Positions 17,669 through 26,076 are shown, counted from the stretch's first letter. The stretch: DNA of 39,070 nucleotides from Sphingomonadaceae bacterium (GCA_025359425.1 JANYGC010000115.1:1-39070); one strand, 5' to 3'. The notes: generated by a model not told the origin, from the letters alone. Numbers and translations are program-made.

Positions 17669-18649
17669 ATGCCGCTGCCCGCTCCGTTCGACCGCCTGCG
17701 CCTGCCGGTGATCGGTTCGCCGCTGTTCATCATTTCCACCCCCGATCTGGTGATCGCGCAGTGCAAGGCCGGGATCATCGGCAGCTTTCCTACGCTCAAC
17801 GCGCGGCCTTCGGGCGTGCTCGACGAATGGCTGCACCGGATTACCCAGGAACTCGCGGCGCACAACCGCGACAACCCCGATCGTCCGGCCGCGCCCTTTG
17901 CGGTTAACCAGATCGTTCACAAATCGAACAACCGGCTCGAAGAGGACTATGAAGTCTGCGCCAAATGGCAGGTGCCGATGGTGATCACCTCGCTGGGCGC
18001 GCGCGAAGACCTTAACCAGGCGGTGCACAAATGGGGCGGGATCGTGCTGCACGACGTAATCAACGACCGCTTCGCGCGGAAGGCGATCGAAAAGGGTGCC
18101 GATGGCCTGATCCCGGTCGCCGCCGGTGCGGGCGGGCATGCCGGCGTCCTTTCGCCGTTCGCCTTGATGCAGGAAATCCGCCAGTGGTTTGATGGGCTGG
18201 TGGCGCTTTCGGGTTCGATCGCCAACGGCCACGCAATTCTGGCTGCGCAAGCAATGGGCGCCGACTTCGCTTATATCGGCAGCCCCTGGATCGCGACCAA
18301 GGAAGCCAACGCGCAGGAGGGCTACAAGCAGGCGATTGTCGACGGGCGCTCGAACGACATCGTCTATTCGAACCTGTTCACCGGCGTGCACGGCAACTAC
18401 CTGCGGCCCTCGATCGTCAACGCCGGGCTCGATCCCGACAACTTGCCGGTCAGCGATCCCTCGGCGATGAATTTCGGCTCAGGGGGCAACACCGAGGCCA
18501 AGGCGTGGAAGGACATCTGGGGTTCGGGCCAGGGGATCGGCGCGGTCGATGCGATCGACAGCGTGGCCGAGCGGGTCGACAAGCTCGAGGCCCAATACAA
18601 TCAGGCGCGCGCCGAGCTGGCGGCCAAGGCGGGGATGCGCCTGGCCTGA
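17669..18649 (+). CDS. Nitronate monooxygenase family flavoprotein
   Basis: The 326-residue product is a TIM-barrel FMN enzyme of the nitronate monooxygenase / 2-nitropropane dioxygenase family (PF03060), which oxidises alkyl nitronates. Visible marks are the N-terminal RLPVIGSPLFIIS, the AAGAGGHAG phosphate-binding region near 150, and SGSIANGHAILAAQAMGADFAYIGS-type FMN-binding strands near 185-210. The start at 17669 follows GAGGGG at 12 bp; a frame open to 17375 overlaps the divergent MOSC gene and is rejected. Function could be detoxification of nitro compounds or a related enoyl reductase role. Confidence 0.92.
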   Translation: MPLPAPFDRLRLPVIGSPLFIISTPDLVIAQCKAGIIGSFPTLNARPSGVLDEWLHRITQELAAHNRDNPDRPAAPFAVNQIVHKSNNRLEEDYEVCAKWQVPMVITSLGAREDLNQAVHKWGGIVLHDVINDRFARKAIEKGADGLIPVAAGAGGHAGVLSPFALMQEIRQWFDGLVALSGSIANGHAILAAQAMGADFAYIGSPWIATKEANAQEGYKQAIVDGRSNDIVYSNLFTGVHGNYLRPSIVNAGLDPDNLPVSDPSAMNFGSGGNTEAKAWKDIWGSGQGIGAVDAIDSVAERVDKLEAQYNQARAELAAKAGMRLA

Positions 18650-18664
18650 CCGTTCGCGCGGTCA
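18647..18664. terminator. Bidirectional hairpin containing both stop codons
   Basis: TGACCG (18647-18652) pairs with CGGTCA (18659-18664). The left arm begins with the TGA stop of nitronate monooxygenase, and the right arm ends with the TGA stop of the minus-strand nuclease gene. Confidence 0.45.
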
Positions 18665-19231
18665 ATCGTTGCCGGGCGGCTGGGTCGCGGGCCAGAGCAG
18701 CGCGGCCATCGCATCGAGCTCGCTGAAATCGATGCCGCTGCCGAGCGGGTCGTGTCGGTTGAGCCGGAGCCGGCGGTGCTGATCGAGCAAGCGGCGGCGC
18801 AAGGCGCGCTGGAGCAGCTCGAGCCGCTCATAGGCCACGGCCAGCGCACATTCGGGGGCCCGCGGCCGCGTCGCCGACCACACCGCCTCGATCTGCCCGA
18901 CGCGTTCGATCACCATCGCATTGTAATTGCGGTGCGGCCCGCGGTGCAGCGGCAGCCCGATCTTGAGCACCGCGCGGTCATTGGCCGGAAGCAGCAAGCC
19001 GTTGCGCCGGAAATCCTCGAAATCGACCGCGCTGCGTCCCAACGCATCGAACATCGGGGTGAAGCAGCGGCTGGTCAGCAACTGGCGCGGCAGCAGATGG
19101 TGGCGCTGCAAGCCGGGATCGAAATCGGGGCTGCCGGGCCGATTGACCGCGCGAAACGAGAGCGGCAGCCGGTCGGAGCCAAGCAGGCCGAGCCCGGCAC
19201 GGGTCAGACGTGACGAACTGCCCCCCGGCAC
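18662..19231 (-). CDS. AHH-type putative nuclease
   Basis: The protein (189 residues from a GTG at 19231) contains an AHH-like domain, a branch of the HNH / endonuclease VII fold often used as a toxin warhead. The key residues are RHHLLPRQLL (paired histidines) and, further on, DFRRNGLLLPAN followed by LHRGPHRNYN, the expected second histidine cluster. There is no signal peptide, Rhs repeat, PAAR or other delivery domain, and no obvious immunity gene. No ATG gives a sensible start; the ATG at 19330 would overlap the upstream gene by 77 bp, so GTG 19231 is preferred but uncertain. It is likely co-transcribed with the unknown gene upstream (gap 22 bp). Nuclease activity is inference from the fold. 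Confidence 0.7.
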   Translation of the reverse strand: MPGGSSSRLTRAGLGLLGSDRLPLSFRAVNRPGSPDFDPGLQRHHLLPRQLLTSRCFTPMFDALGRSAVDFEDFRRNGLLLPANDRAVLKIGLPLHRGPHRNYNAMVIERVGQIEAVWSATRPRAPECALAVAYERLELLQRALRRRLLDQHRRLRLNRHDPLGSGIDFSELDAMAALLWPATQPPGND

Positions 19232-19253
19232 CAGCGCTGCTATTGGCCGGTCC

Positions 19254-20006
19254 TCAACGCTCGATCGTGACGTCGAGCTGGGTGCCGCGCAGGTTGGGCA
19301 TGACCCGCAAGGTCTCCCGGTCCGGGCCAAGGAAGGTGTGCGGGCCGGTCAACGGCTCGGTGTCGATCAGCGCGTGAATCAGCCGCACGGCAATCCGCGC
19401 GATATCGGCCGCGACCAACTTGGCATCGGGCAGAAACCGCAGCTCCTGCCCGGTCAGCAGCGCCAGCCCGACCGAAACGATCGACCCATCGCTTGTCCGT
19501 TCGAGCGAAGTCAGCCCGAGCGCGGGAAACGGCCCGTCGGCCAGCCAGTTGTCGACCACCTTGCCGAAATAGACGGGCGGCATCCAGCACCGGGCCGGGT
19601 TCCAGATCACCGCTACAGCCCCGGGCAAGGCCGCGAGCTGAGCCCCCAGCCCGGCGAGCACGCGGACCACCGGCAGCATGCCCATCGCATCGGCCAGGTG
19701 CGGCCCTGGACTCAAGGAAATGGCCTCGCCCTCAGGCGCCTTTTCCAGACCGAGCAACGCCCCGCCGCTGGGCATCGGTACGGGCGCCGCCGGTGCCAGC
19801 CCGGCGCAATCGTAAGTCAGCCCGGACGAAAGCAGTTCGGCCCAGCCCTCTGCCGGATCGGGCACATGACTGAGCGCGAACCGCACCTTTGCGCCGCCAT
19901 TTGCGGGCACCTGTGCCAAGGTTTGCAAGGCAGCGATATCCGGTCGCCGCCCTTCCGCATAGACAAGCGAAAGTACGGCGCTGTAATCAGCCTTTGAATT
20001 GTCCAC
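19254..20006 (-). CDS. Uncharacterised protein, possibly DUF4261-like
   Basis: I do not recognise a function. The product (about 250 residues from a GTG at 20006) is soluble, without signal peptide or membrane helix. The second half (AVAVIWNPARCWMPPVYF, then IVSVGLALLTGQELRF) has the look of DUF4261 proteins, but the match is weak. The start is uncertain: the frame is open to 20180, with no ATG in between, and that part overlaps the flavodoxin-like gene. A possible -10 (TATAAG, minus strand 20034-20029) lies in the gap upstream. It sits directly before the AHH nuclease gene in the same direction. Confidence 0.6.
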   Translation of the reverse strand: MDNSKADYSAVLSLVYAEGRRPDIAALQTLAQVPANGGAKVRFALSHVPDPAEGWAELLSSGLTYDCAGLAPAAPVPMPSGGALLGLEKAPEGEAISLSPGPHLADAMGMLPVVRVLAGLGAQLAALPGAVAVIWNPARCWMPPVYFGKVVDNWLADGPFPALGLTSLERTSDGSIVSVGLALLTGQELRFLPDAKLVAADIARIAVRLIHALIDTEPLTGPHTFLGPDRETLRVMPNLRGTQLDVTIER

Positions 20007-20136
20007 TGCCGCGCCGATGCTTAATTCCCTTATACCATCGGATTGTCGATTTTTGACCTGTCGCACTTTTGGCGGGCGTTCGTCCAGTCCTCCGGCGCTA
20101 ATTCGCTCGACTTCGGAGCAAGCGGGCCAATTACCC

Positions 20137-20610
20137 CTAGAAAATACCTTGCTCCAGCCCGCTGGCCATCGCCTCGCCAAGTTCGCGGGCCTGCGTCAGT
20201 ATTGCTGCGGGTACGGACTTGAGGGCCATGATTTCTTCGGCCGACTGCGCGTGGAGGTTGACGATCAGCGGTTCGGCCACCCGGCGCAGCCGCCAGCCTG
20301 TGGCAATGCGGTCAAGCTGGGCCTGCGCGCCGTGGCCGTCGCTGCCTGCGGCGATCATGCTGGCATAGGCCCGCCCCTCGATTCGTCCGAGCAGCGGGTA
20401 ATAGCAGCGATCGAACATTTCCTTCATCGCCCCGCTCATCGTGGCAAGGTTTTCGGGACAGACGAACAGATAGCCTTGCGCTGCCAACAAGTCGTCAGGC
20501 TTCACATCGGCAGCGGCGAGCAGACGCGCCTGGTCGCCCGCTCCCGCCGCCGCAGCTTCAGCCAGCGCGCGGCTGGCCCCGGTGCGGCTGTGCCACACGA
20601 TCAGCAGCAT
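20137..20610 (-). CDS. Flavodoxin-like / NADPH-dependent FMN reductase family protein
   Basis: The 157-residue product has a flavodoxin-like fold. The N-terminal strand and phosphate loop are LLIVWHSRTGASRALAEA (residues 2-19), followed by GYLFVCPENLATMSGAMKEMFDR, the flavin-side loop typical of WrbA / FMN-reductase relatives. It probably binds FMN and acts as an electron carrier or quinone/flavin reductase. It starts 13 bp after the stop of the exported protein gene, on the same strand, so the two may be co-transcribed. Confidence 0.8.
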   Translation of the reverse strand: MLLIVWHSRTGASRALAEAAAAGAGDQARLLAAADVKPDDLLAAQGYLFVCPENLATMSGAMKEMFDRCYYPLLGRIEGRAYASMIAAGSDGHGAQAQLDRIATGWRLRRVAEPLIVNLHAQSAEEIMALKSVPAAILTQARELGEAMASGLEQGIF

Positions 20611-20623
20611 GGCTGCGGTCAGC

Positions 20624-21841
20624 TTAGCACCCCACGCCCGCTACCGCGCCGAGGAGTCCTCCGAGCCCCTTTGGTTTGCACTTCTTGGGGCCTTGCTGCT
20701 GCTCGGCTTGGCCAGGCATGCCCGGCATGTCCATCCAGCTGGTGGTCGAACGGTGCCGCACCCGCGCGCTCCACAGCAGGTTCCACGGCTCCTTGGCATT
20801 GGCGGGACGCGCCGGATAAGAGAAATCCTCCTCGGGCCCGAACGCGGTCATCATACCCATGCGAAAATCGGCGCCGGCGCTGCGCACCTCGGCCGGGATC
20901 GTGCAGCTGATCGTGGTCGGAGCCATGACCGTACGGTCCCTGACCAGCCCCGCCACCTGCGCCGGGGTGAGCCAATCGCTCAGCCCGCCGCCGAACTGGC
21001 GCGAGGCGCTGCTGGTCCACATCACCATATCGCCCATCTGCCCGCCCTGCACCATCTTTCCACCGAACAGGAAGGCGAGGTAACCCGTCGCTGCCGGGAC
21101 TGCGTTCCAGTTCAGCAAGCTCGATCCGCTGGGGTTCTGAGTGGAGGTGGTCTTAAGCGGAGCCATGAAGTCCTGAGCGAGGTTGAACGAAATTTCCGGA
21201 GAATAATTACCTGCGATCCGGTGCGCGCCGATCAGCGAGCTTTCCGCCTTGACCATTTTTCCGTCCTCGGCCGGCCACCGCCCGAAAGTCTTGCTGTTCT
21301 GGAGCGTCGGGCCCCAATCGCGCAGCACCGTACTGGACCACATGCCCGGCGGCATCTGGCCCGCGCTGAGTTTGGCAAAGTCGATGATCACTGGCTGTCC
21401 CTTGGGCGCATGTTCGCCACAGCCCCAGAAGATCAGCAAGCGCCCGGTCGGCTTCTGGCCCTCGCGCTGACCCGGAAGCTGATCGGCCGGGCCGCGCTCC
21501 TGCGCCGGGGTGACCAAGGCGACCGATTTGCCAAGCTTGGCACCCGGCGGCATGAAGTGATCGGCTTTCGGGCTTCCGTTCGCGGCTTGGCTCGACCCGA
21601 GCCGCAGCGACAGCTCGTGCTGGACCTTGTTGCCGCCGCCGCCGAACGCCATGCTCATCGCCCCGCCCATGCCGCCGCCCATCGCGGCAAAGCCCGAAAC
21701 GGTGCCCGCGCGCATATCATAGCGAGCAACCGGCCCGCTGGTCGGCGCGCGCTGCGCCAACACCGGAATTGCCACCAAGGCAATAACGCTGCCCGCTGCG
21801 CACAGTCCTGCGGCGATAGCCAGTTTGCGATCAAAAGCCAT
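20624..21841 (-). CDS. Exported protein of unknown function
   Basis: I do not recognise the family. The 405-residue product has a signal peptide (1 to about 29, ending VLAQ). A glycine/methionine-rich segment follows (about 45-68). The body contains LLIFWGCGEHA, PVIIDF and repeated WS/WT motifs that suggest a beta-rich periplasmic or surface protein. The C-terminus is Gly-rich (GLGGLLGAVAGVGC). GAGAGGGG precedes the ATG. A candidate stress promoter lies at 21867-21890. No enzyme motif is seen. Confidence 0.8.
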   Translation of the reverse strand: MAFDRKLAIAAGLCAAGSVIALVAIPVLAQRAPTSGPVARYDMRAGTVSGFAAMGGGMGGAMSMAFGGGGNKVQHELSLRLGSSQAANGSPKADHFMPPGAKLGKSVALVTPAQERGPADQLPGQREGQKPTGRLLIFWGCGEHAPKGQPVIIDFAKLSAGQMPPGMWSSTVLRDWGPTLQNSKTFGRWPAEDGKMVKAESSLIGAHRIAGNYSPEISFNLAQDFMAPLKTTSTQNPSGSSLLNWNAVPAATGYLAFLFGGKMVQGGQMGDMVMWTSSASRQFGGGLSDWLTPAQVAGLVRDRTVMAPTTISCTIPAEVRSAGADFRMGMMTAFGPEEDFSYPARPANAKEPWNLLWSARVRHRSTTSWMDMPGMPGQAEQQQGPKKCKPKGLGGLLGAVAGVGC

Positions 21842-21866
21842 GGTCTAACCCCTCTCGTTTTACCCG

Positions 21867-21890
21867 AACCCCATAACCGACGCCCGTTCC
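21867..21890 (-). promoter_or_regulatory. Candidate EcfG-type promoter of the exported protein gene
   Basis: On the minus strand GGAAC (21890-21886) is followed after 16 bp by GTT (21869-21867), close to the general stress promoter consensus, 25 bp upstream of the ATG. Confidence 0.4.
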
Positions 21891-21956
21891 AGAAAGTTGT
21901 CAATCGCCGCCAACTATCCCACAGTGCTTTTGTTGTCGGTCCGGCTCGGCTAGGCA

Positions 21957-23747
21957 ATGGTCATGACCGCAACCTCGTCTTCGATCCTTGGCCTCGACCG
22001 CTCGATCTCGGGCCGCACCTGGCGCTGGCGCGGCGGCAACATGGATCTGGGCGGCGGCGCCAGCCTCGATCACGACCTGGTGACGCAATTGCTGCTGTCG
22101 CGCGGAGTGGCCGCCGACGATGTCGAGCGCCACCGCAGCCCCTCGCTGCGCGCCTTCCTGCCCGATCCATCGGCGCTGCGCGATATGAACGCGGCTGCCG
22201 AGCGGCTCGCGCAGGCCGTGCTGACCGGCGAAACCATGACGGTGTACGGCGATTACGACGTCGACGGTGCGACCAGCGCCGCACTGCTGATCCGCCTGCT
22301 GCGCGCGCTCGGACTGGCAGCGCACTATTACATCCCCGACCGTCTGCTTGAAGGCTACGGCCCCTCGGGCGCGGCCCTGGTCAAACTCGCCGAGCAAGGC
22401 TCGAGCCTGATCGTCACGGTTGATTGCGGGGCGATGGCGCATGAGGCGCTCGCCATGGCGCACGATGCCGGGGTCGACGTGATCGTGGTGGATCATCACA
22501 AATGCTCGGCCGAGCTGCCCAAGGCCGCCGCACTGGTCAATCCCAACCGGCTCGATGAAAGCGATATTGGCGCGGCGCACGGGCATCTTGCGGCAGTGGG
22601 TGTCGCCTTCCTGCTCGCGATCGCCACGGTGCGCGTGTTGCGCCAGCGCGGCTTTTTCGAGAGCCGGCCCGAGCCCGACCTGTTCGCGCTGCTCGATCTG
22701 GTCGCGCTCGGCACGGTCGCCGATGTCGCGGCGCTGCATGGGCTCAACCGCGCGTTCGTGGCGCAGGGCCTCAAGGTCATGGCCAAACGCGAGGGCGTCG
22801 GCATGGCAGCCTTGATCGACGCCAGCCGGCTGAGCCGCGCGCCGAGCTGTTCGGACCTCGGCTTTGCCCTGGGTCCGCGGATCAACGCCGGTGGGCGCGT
22901 CGGCGAATCCACGCTGGGCGTGCGCCTGCTCACCACCGAAGACCCCGACGAGGCCCGCGAGATCGCCGCCCAGCTGTCGCAGCTCAACGAAGAGCGGCGC
23001 GGGATCGAGGCGGTGGTCCAGGAGCAGGCCGAAGCGCAGATCGCCAGCCAGCACAACCGCTCGGTGCTGGTGCTTGCCGGGCCAGGCTGGCACCCCGGAG
23101 TGATCGGGATCGTCGCCGGACGGATCAAGGAAAAGACCGGCAAACCCGCGCTCGTGATTGCACTCGATGCCGATGAGCACGGCAATGGCAAAGGCTCGGG
23201 GCGGTCAATTGCCGGAGTCGATCTCGGTTCGGCAATCATGGCCGCGCGCGAGGCCGGGCTGCTGATCGCGGGCGGCGGCCATGCCATGGCCGCTGGACTG
23301 ACCATCGCGCCGGGCGCGCTCGATGCGCTGGGTGACTGGCTTGACGCGCGGCTCGGCAGCGCGGTGACCGGAGCGATGGCCAACCAGTCGATGCAGCTCG
23401 ATCTGGCGCTGGCCCCTGGCGGACTGACCCCCGCCTTGGTTGAAACGCTCGAAAGTGCCGGTCCTTACGGGATGGGTTGGCCGGGTCCGCGCGTGGCCGT
23501 CGGGCCGGTGCGAATGGTCAAGGCCGACCTGGTCGGAACCGATCACGTGCGGCTGATCGTGCGCGGCGAGGACGGCGCGAACTTCAAGGCGATTGCGTTC
23601 CGCGCCGCCAGCACCGAGCTTGGTCAGACGCTGCTGCATGCCACTCACCACCGCCGTCTGTGGCTCGCCGGGCGCGCGCGGATCGATGACTGGTCGAGCC
23701 GCCCGCAAGCCGAACTGCACGTCGACGACGCGGCCTTCGCCGATTGA
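21957..23747 (+). CDS. recJ: Single-strand-specific 5'-3' exonuclease RecJ
   Basis: RecJ degrades 5'-ended single-stranded DNA with Mn2+ or Mg2+ during recombination (RecFOR pathway), mismatch repair and base excision repair. The 596-residue product has the DHH-family motifs: YGDYDVDG at 97-104, DCG near 156 and VDHH at 178-181. The DHHA1 domain has GGGHAMAAG near 439, followed by a C-terminal OB-fold region (about 470-596). Length is normal. ATG 21957 or ATG 21963 are both possible starts; no strong ribosome site distinguishes them. It is divergent from the exported protein gene and followed by tRNA genes. Confidence 0.96.
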   Translation: MVMTATSSSILGLDRSISGRTWRWRGGNMDLGGGASLDHDLVTQLLLSRGVAADDVERHRSPSLRAFLPDPSALRDMNAAAERLAQAVLTGETMTVYGDYDVDGATSAALLIRLLRALGLAAHYYIPDRLLEGYGPSGAALVKLAEQGSSLIVTVDCGAMAHEALAMAHDAGVDVIVVDHHKCSAELPKAAALVNPNRLDESDIGAAHGHLAAVGVAFLLAIATVRVLRQRGFFESRPEPDLFALLDLVALGTVADVAALHGLNRAFVAQGLKVMAKREGVGMAALIDASRLSRAPSCSDLGFALGPRINAGGRVGESTLGVRLLTTEDPDEAREIAAQLSQLNEERRGIEAVVQEQAEAQIASQHNRSVLVLAGPGWHPGVIGIVAGRIKEKTGKPALVIALDADEHGNGKGSGRSIAGVDLGSAIMAAREAGLLIAGGGHAMAAGLTIAPGALDALGDWLDARLGSAVTGAMANQSMQLDLALAPGGLTPALVETLESAGPYGMGWPGPRVAVGPVRMVKADLVGTDHVRLIVRGEDGANFKAIAFRAASTELGQTLLHATHHRRLWLAGRARIDDWSSRPQAELHVDDAAFAD

Positions 23748-23767
23748 GGCGAAGTCGGCCTTTGCAC

Positions 23768-23796
23768 TTGACCCCCCCAGCCGCCTTGCCTATTGG
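23768..23796 (+). promoter_or_regulatory. Promoter of the tRNA-Glu pair
   Basis: TTGACC (23768-23773) and TATTGG (23791-23796) are exactly 17 bp apart, followed by a GC-rich discriminator (GCGCGG) of the kind seen at stringently controlled stable-RNA promoters. The first tRNA begins 28 bp downstream. Confidence 0.6.
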
Positions 23797-23824
23797 CGCG
23801 GCCTGCTTTCGGCGCAGCCGGTAT

Positions 23825-23899
23825 GGCCTGTTCGTCCAGTGGTTAGGACGCGGCCCTTTCACGGCTGAAACACGGGTTCGAATCCCGTACGGGTCACCA
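23825..23899 (+). tRNA. tRNA-Glu (anticodon TTC)
   Basis: The 75-nt sequence folds as a tRNA. The acceptor stem is GGCCTGT with ACGGGTC (two wobble pairs). The D arm holds GGTTAGGA. The anticodon loop CTTTCAC has TTC at 23858-23860. The T arm is CGGGTTCGAATCCCG, and the 3' CCA is encoded at 23897-23899. It reads GAA and GAG codons. Confidence 0.97.
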
Positions 23900-23950
23900 T
23901 CCTCGCTGCGCCGAAGCAGTTATCCGGCCCGGTCATCGATTGATCTCCCC

Positions 23951-24025
23951 GGCCCCTTCGTCCAGCGGTTAGGACGCGGCCCTCTCACGGCTGAAACACG
24001 GGTTCGATTCCCGTAGGGGTCACCA
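23951..24025 (+). tRNA. tRNA-Glu (anticodon CTC)
   Basis: A second 75-nt tRNA-Glu lies 51 bp after the first and differs from it at about six positions. The acceptor stem GGCCCCT with AGGGGTC carries a compensatory change relative to the first copy. The anticodon loop CTCTCAC has CTC at 23984-23986, dedicated to GAG. CCA is encoded. It probably shares the upstream promoter. Confidence 0.97.
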
Positions 24026-24089
24026 GGCCGGGACACTTTTCCCGCTGTTCGCATAACGGTAACGATTGGCAGGCAGCCCGGTGCCTCCT

Positions 24090-25289
24090 ATGCAGCGCAC
24101 GCCGATGCTGACCAAACGCCCTCTCCCCTATGCCGGCATCGTGCTGGCGCTGATCGCCGGCGCGGCGATGCTCGCGGCGGGCAGCAACTTCTGGCTCGCG
24201 CTGGCGGTGGTGGGGCTGTGGCTCGGCTCATTGTGGCTGACCACGCCCGAGCCGCAAGTGTCGGGCGCGCGGGTCGATGTCCGCGAGGTGTCGCGCGATG
24301 CGATCCACGAAACGATCGAGCCGGTCGCGCTGCCGCTACTGCTGCTTGAGGGCACCCGCATTGTCGAAGCCAATGCCGCTGCGCGCGCGGCGCTGGGGCA
24401 TCATATCCTCGGTCAGGACGCGCGGATCGCGCTGCGCCATCCCGATGCAATGCGGCTGATCGACATGCCCGATGGTGCCAGCGTCTCGATCCCCGGCTTC
24501 ACCGGCACGCGCAGCCTGTGGCAACTGACCCGGCGCGCGATTGCCGGGGATCGCTGGATGATCGAACTGGCCGATCGCACTGCCGAATCCGACGTCAGCC
24601 GCGCGCATACCGATTTCGTCGCCAATGCCAGCCACGAACTGCGTACCCCCCTCGCCGCGGTGATCGGCTATGCCGAGACGCTGGGCGACGAGGACGCCCC
24701 GACCGACCCCGAAACCCGCAACCGCTTCGTCGGAATTATCGACCGCGAAGCGCGGCGTATGCTCTCGCTGGTGGAAGACCTGATGACGCTAAGCCATGTC
24801 GAGGCCGAAAAGCACGACCGACCGAGCGAAACGATCGACCTCGCGCAGCTCGCCGCACGAGTGGTGGCGGAGGTGTCTTCGCTCAAGGGCAAGGAACGCG
24901 TGACGCTGGCCGACGCTGTGCCCGGGACGATGATCCTCGCCGATCCGGGCCAGCTTGAACAATTGCTCCGCAACCTGATCGACAACGCGCTCAAGTACGG
25001 AGCCGACGATCAGCCGGTGACCGTCACAGTTACAACCACCAGTGATGGCCAAGCCAGACTGGCCGTGAGCGACCGCGGCCCCGGAATCGCCCCGCACCAT
25101 CTGCCGCACCTGACCCGGCGGTTCTACCGCACCGACCCGGGCCGCAGCCGCGCTTCGGGCGGCACCGGGCTGGGTCTCGCGATCGTCAAACACATCGTCG
25201 AGCGCCACGGCGGCACGCTCGAGATTACCAGCACTGTCGGTCAAGGCACCGATGCTGCGGTGCTGTTGCCTCTTTTGCTGCGCGGCTAG
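24090..25289 (+). CDS. phoR: Phosphate regulon sensor histidine kinase PhoR
   Basis: This is the membrane sensor kinase that phosphorylates PhoB when phosphate is scarce and is restrained by the Pst transporter through PhoU. The 399-residue product has two N-terminal helices (about 15-50) and a PAS-like region (about 70-165). The dimerisation/phosphoacceptor H-box is NASHELRTPL with His182. The ATPase domain has the N box (LLRNLIDNALKYG), DRGPGIA and GGTGLGLAIVKHI. The start at ATG 24090 is preferred over a TTG at 24066. It lies next to pstS but is cut off from it by a minus-strand gene, with which its stop overlaps (25286-25289). Confidence 0.93.
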   Translation: MQRTPMLTKRPLPYAGIVLALIAGAAMLAAGSNFWLALAVVGLWLGSLWLTTPEPQVSGARVDVREVSRDAIHETIEPVALPLLLLEGTRIVEANAAARAALGHHILGQDARIALRHPDAMRLIDMPDGASVSIPGFTGTRSLWQLTRRAIAGDRWMIELADRTAESDVSRAHTDFVANASHELRTPLAAVIGYAETLGDEDAPTDPETRNRFVGIIDREARRMLSLVEDLMTLSHVEAEKHDRPSETIDLAQLAARVVAEVSSLKGKERVTLADAVPGTMILADPGQLEQLLRNLIDNALKYGADDQPVTVTVTTTSDGQARLAVSDRGPGIAPHHLPHLTRRFYRTDPGRSRASGGTGLGLAIVKHIVERHGGTLEITSTVGQGTDAAVLLPLLLRG

Positions 25290-25957
25290 AACGAGGCCGA
25301 GAGACCGGCGGTCAGCACGTTGTCGCTGCTATCGGGTCCGTTCGGCACAAAGCTGTGCTGGTTCAGATAGCCGAAATCGATGCTAATTTTCTTGCTCAGC
25401 GGGACTGTCACATAAATCGCGTTGCGCATCCGCTCGAACCCGTCGACGGTCTGAAAGTTGCTGTTGTTGAGGTCGATGAATTCTTCATTGGAAACCGAAA
25501 GCGTCACTTTGCCCGCGATCGGCACGGTGGCCTTCACTTGCGGACGCAGCCGCCAGGCGGTGCCGGTCTGGCCTTCGCGCCAGCGCTCTTCCATCCGCAA
25601 CCGTCCGCTCAGCTTGACCTTGCCCAGCACCGCGAAGTTGTCGAAGTTGACCTGCTGGCGGAAACGGTGCTCGCGCACCCGAAGAGTGCCGTGGTTGTAC
25701 TGCGGATCGAAGGTGTAGCCCAGCCACACCGTGACCACCTTGTTCAGCTTCTTCCCCACCATGAAATTGTTTTCGATCTCGTAGAACCCTCGCGCATCGC
25801 TTGAGCGGCGCACCGTTTCGTTCGAAACCTTGAAATTGTCGGGCAAGGCGACGCTAATGTTGAGCGTCTGCCAGTACTGTGTGTCTTCGCTTGCCGAGGC
25901 GGGGCCAGCGGCACCGAAGGCTGCGGCCAAGGCCAGCGGAATAAGAAAGGTGCGCAT
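25286..25957 (-). CDS. DUF2490 outer-membrane protein, probable Pho regulon member
   Basis: The 223-residue product has a signal peptide (1-22, ending ASA) and a DUF2490 beta-strand-rich body starting DTQYWQTLNISVAL. It contains VWLGYTFDPQYN, the RVREHRFRQQ segment and IDFGYLNQHSF, and ends in phenylalanine, as outer-membrane barrels do. Function is unknown. It lies between phoR and pstS on the opposite strand, and a good Pho box in the correct orientation lies about 50 bp upstream. I infer phosphate-starvation control, and perhaps a role in outer-membrane passage of a phosphorus compound. Confidence 0.85.
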   Translation of the reverse strand: MRTFLIPLALAAAFGAAGPASASEDTQYWQTLNISVALPDNFKVSNETVRRSSDARGFYEIENNFMVGKKLNKVVTVWLGYTFDPQYNHGTLRVREHRFRQQVNFDNFAVLGKVKLSGRLRMEERWREGQTGTAWRLRPQVKATVPIAGKVTLSVSNEEFIDLNNSNFQTVDGFERMRNAIYVTVPLSKKISIDFGYLNQHSFVPNGPDSSDNVLTAGLSASF

Positions 25958-26008
25958 AATGTCGAGGTCCCTGCCTGCCAGTCAATTGGCGCTTCCTATG
26001 AAGGTTTT

Positions 26009-26026
26009 GTGACACATTCGTGACTG
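26009..26026 (-). promoter_or_regulatory. Pho box of the DUF2490 gene
   Basis: Read on the minus strand this is CAGTCACGAATGTGTCAC, matching the E. coli Pho box at about 14 of 18 positions, with two half-sites 11 bp apart. A further half-site (TTGACAC) lies immediately upstream. A possible -10 (CATAGG) follows after about 8 bp. Confidence 0.6.
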
Positions 26027-26076
26027 TCTGTGTCAAACTTCCGACCGTTTGGTGACAATCGGACTGTGCCGCCCTA

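Noticed and set aside
18662..19330. ATG at 19330 as start of the AHH protein
   Set aside because: It would overlap the preceding gene by 77 bp and the added residues are only a frame-shifted reading of that gene.
20029..20057. Sigma-70 promoter before the unknown gene at 19254-20006
   Set aside because: A TATAAG is present on the minus strand but no acceptable -35 lies at the correct distance, so it is not listed as a promoter.
20582..22351. A 589-codon open frame on the plus strand
   Set aside because: It runs antisense to the flavodoxin-like and exported protein genes and into recJ in another frame; the composition is Arg/Pro/His-rich shadow sequence.
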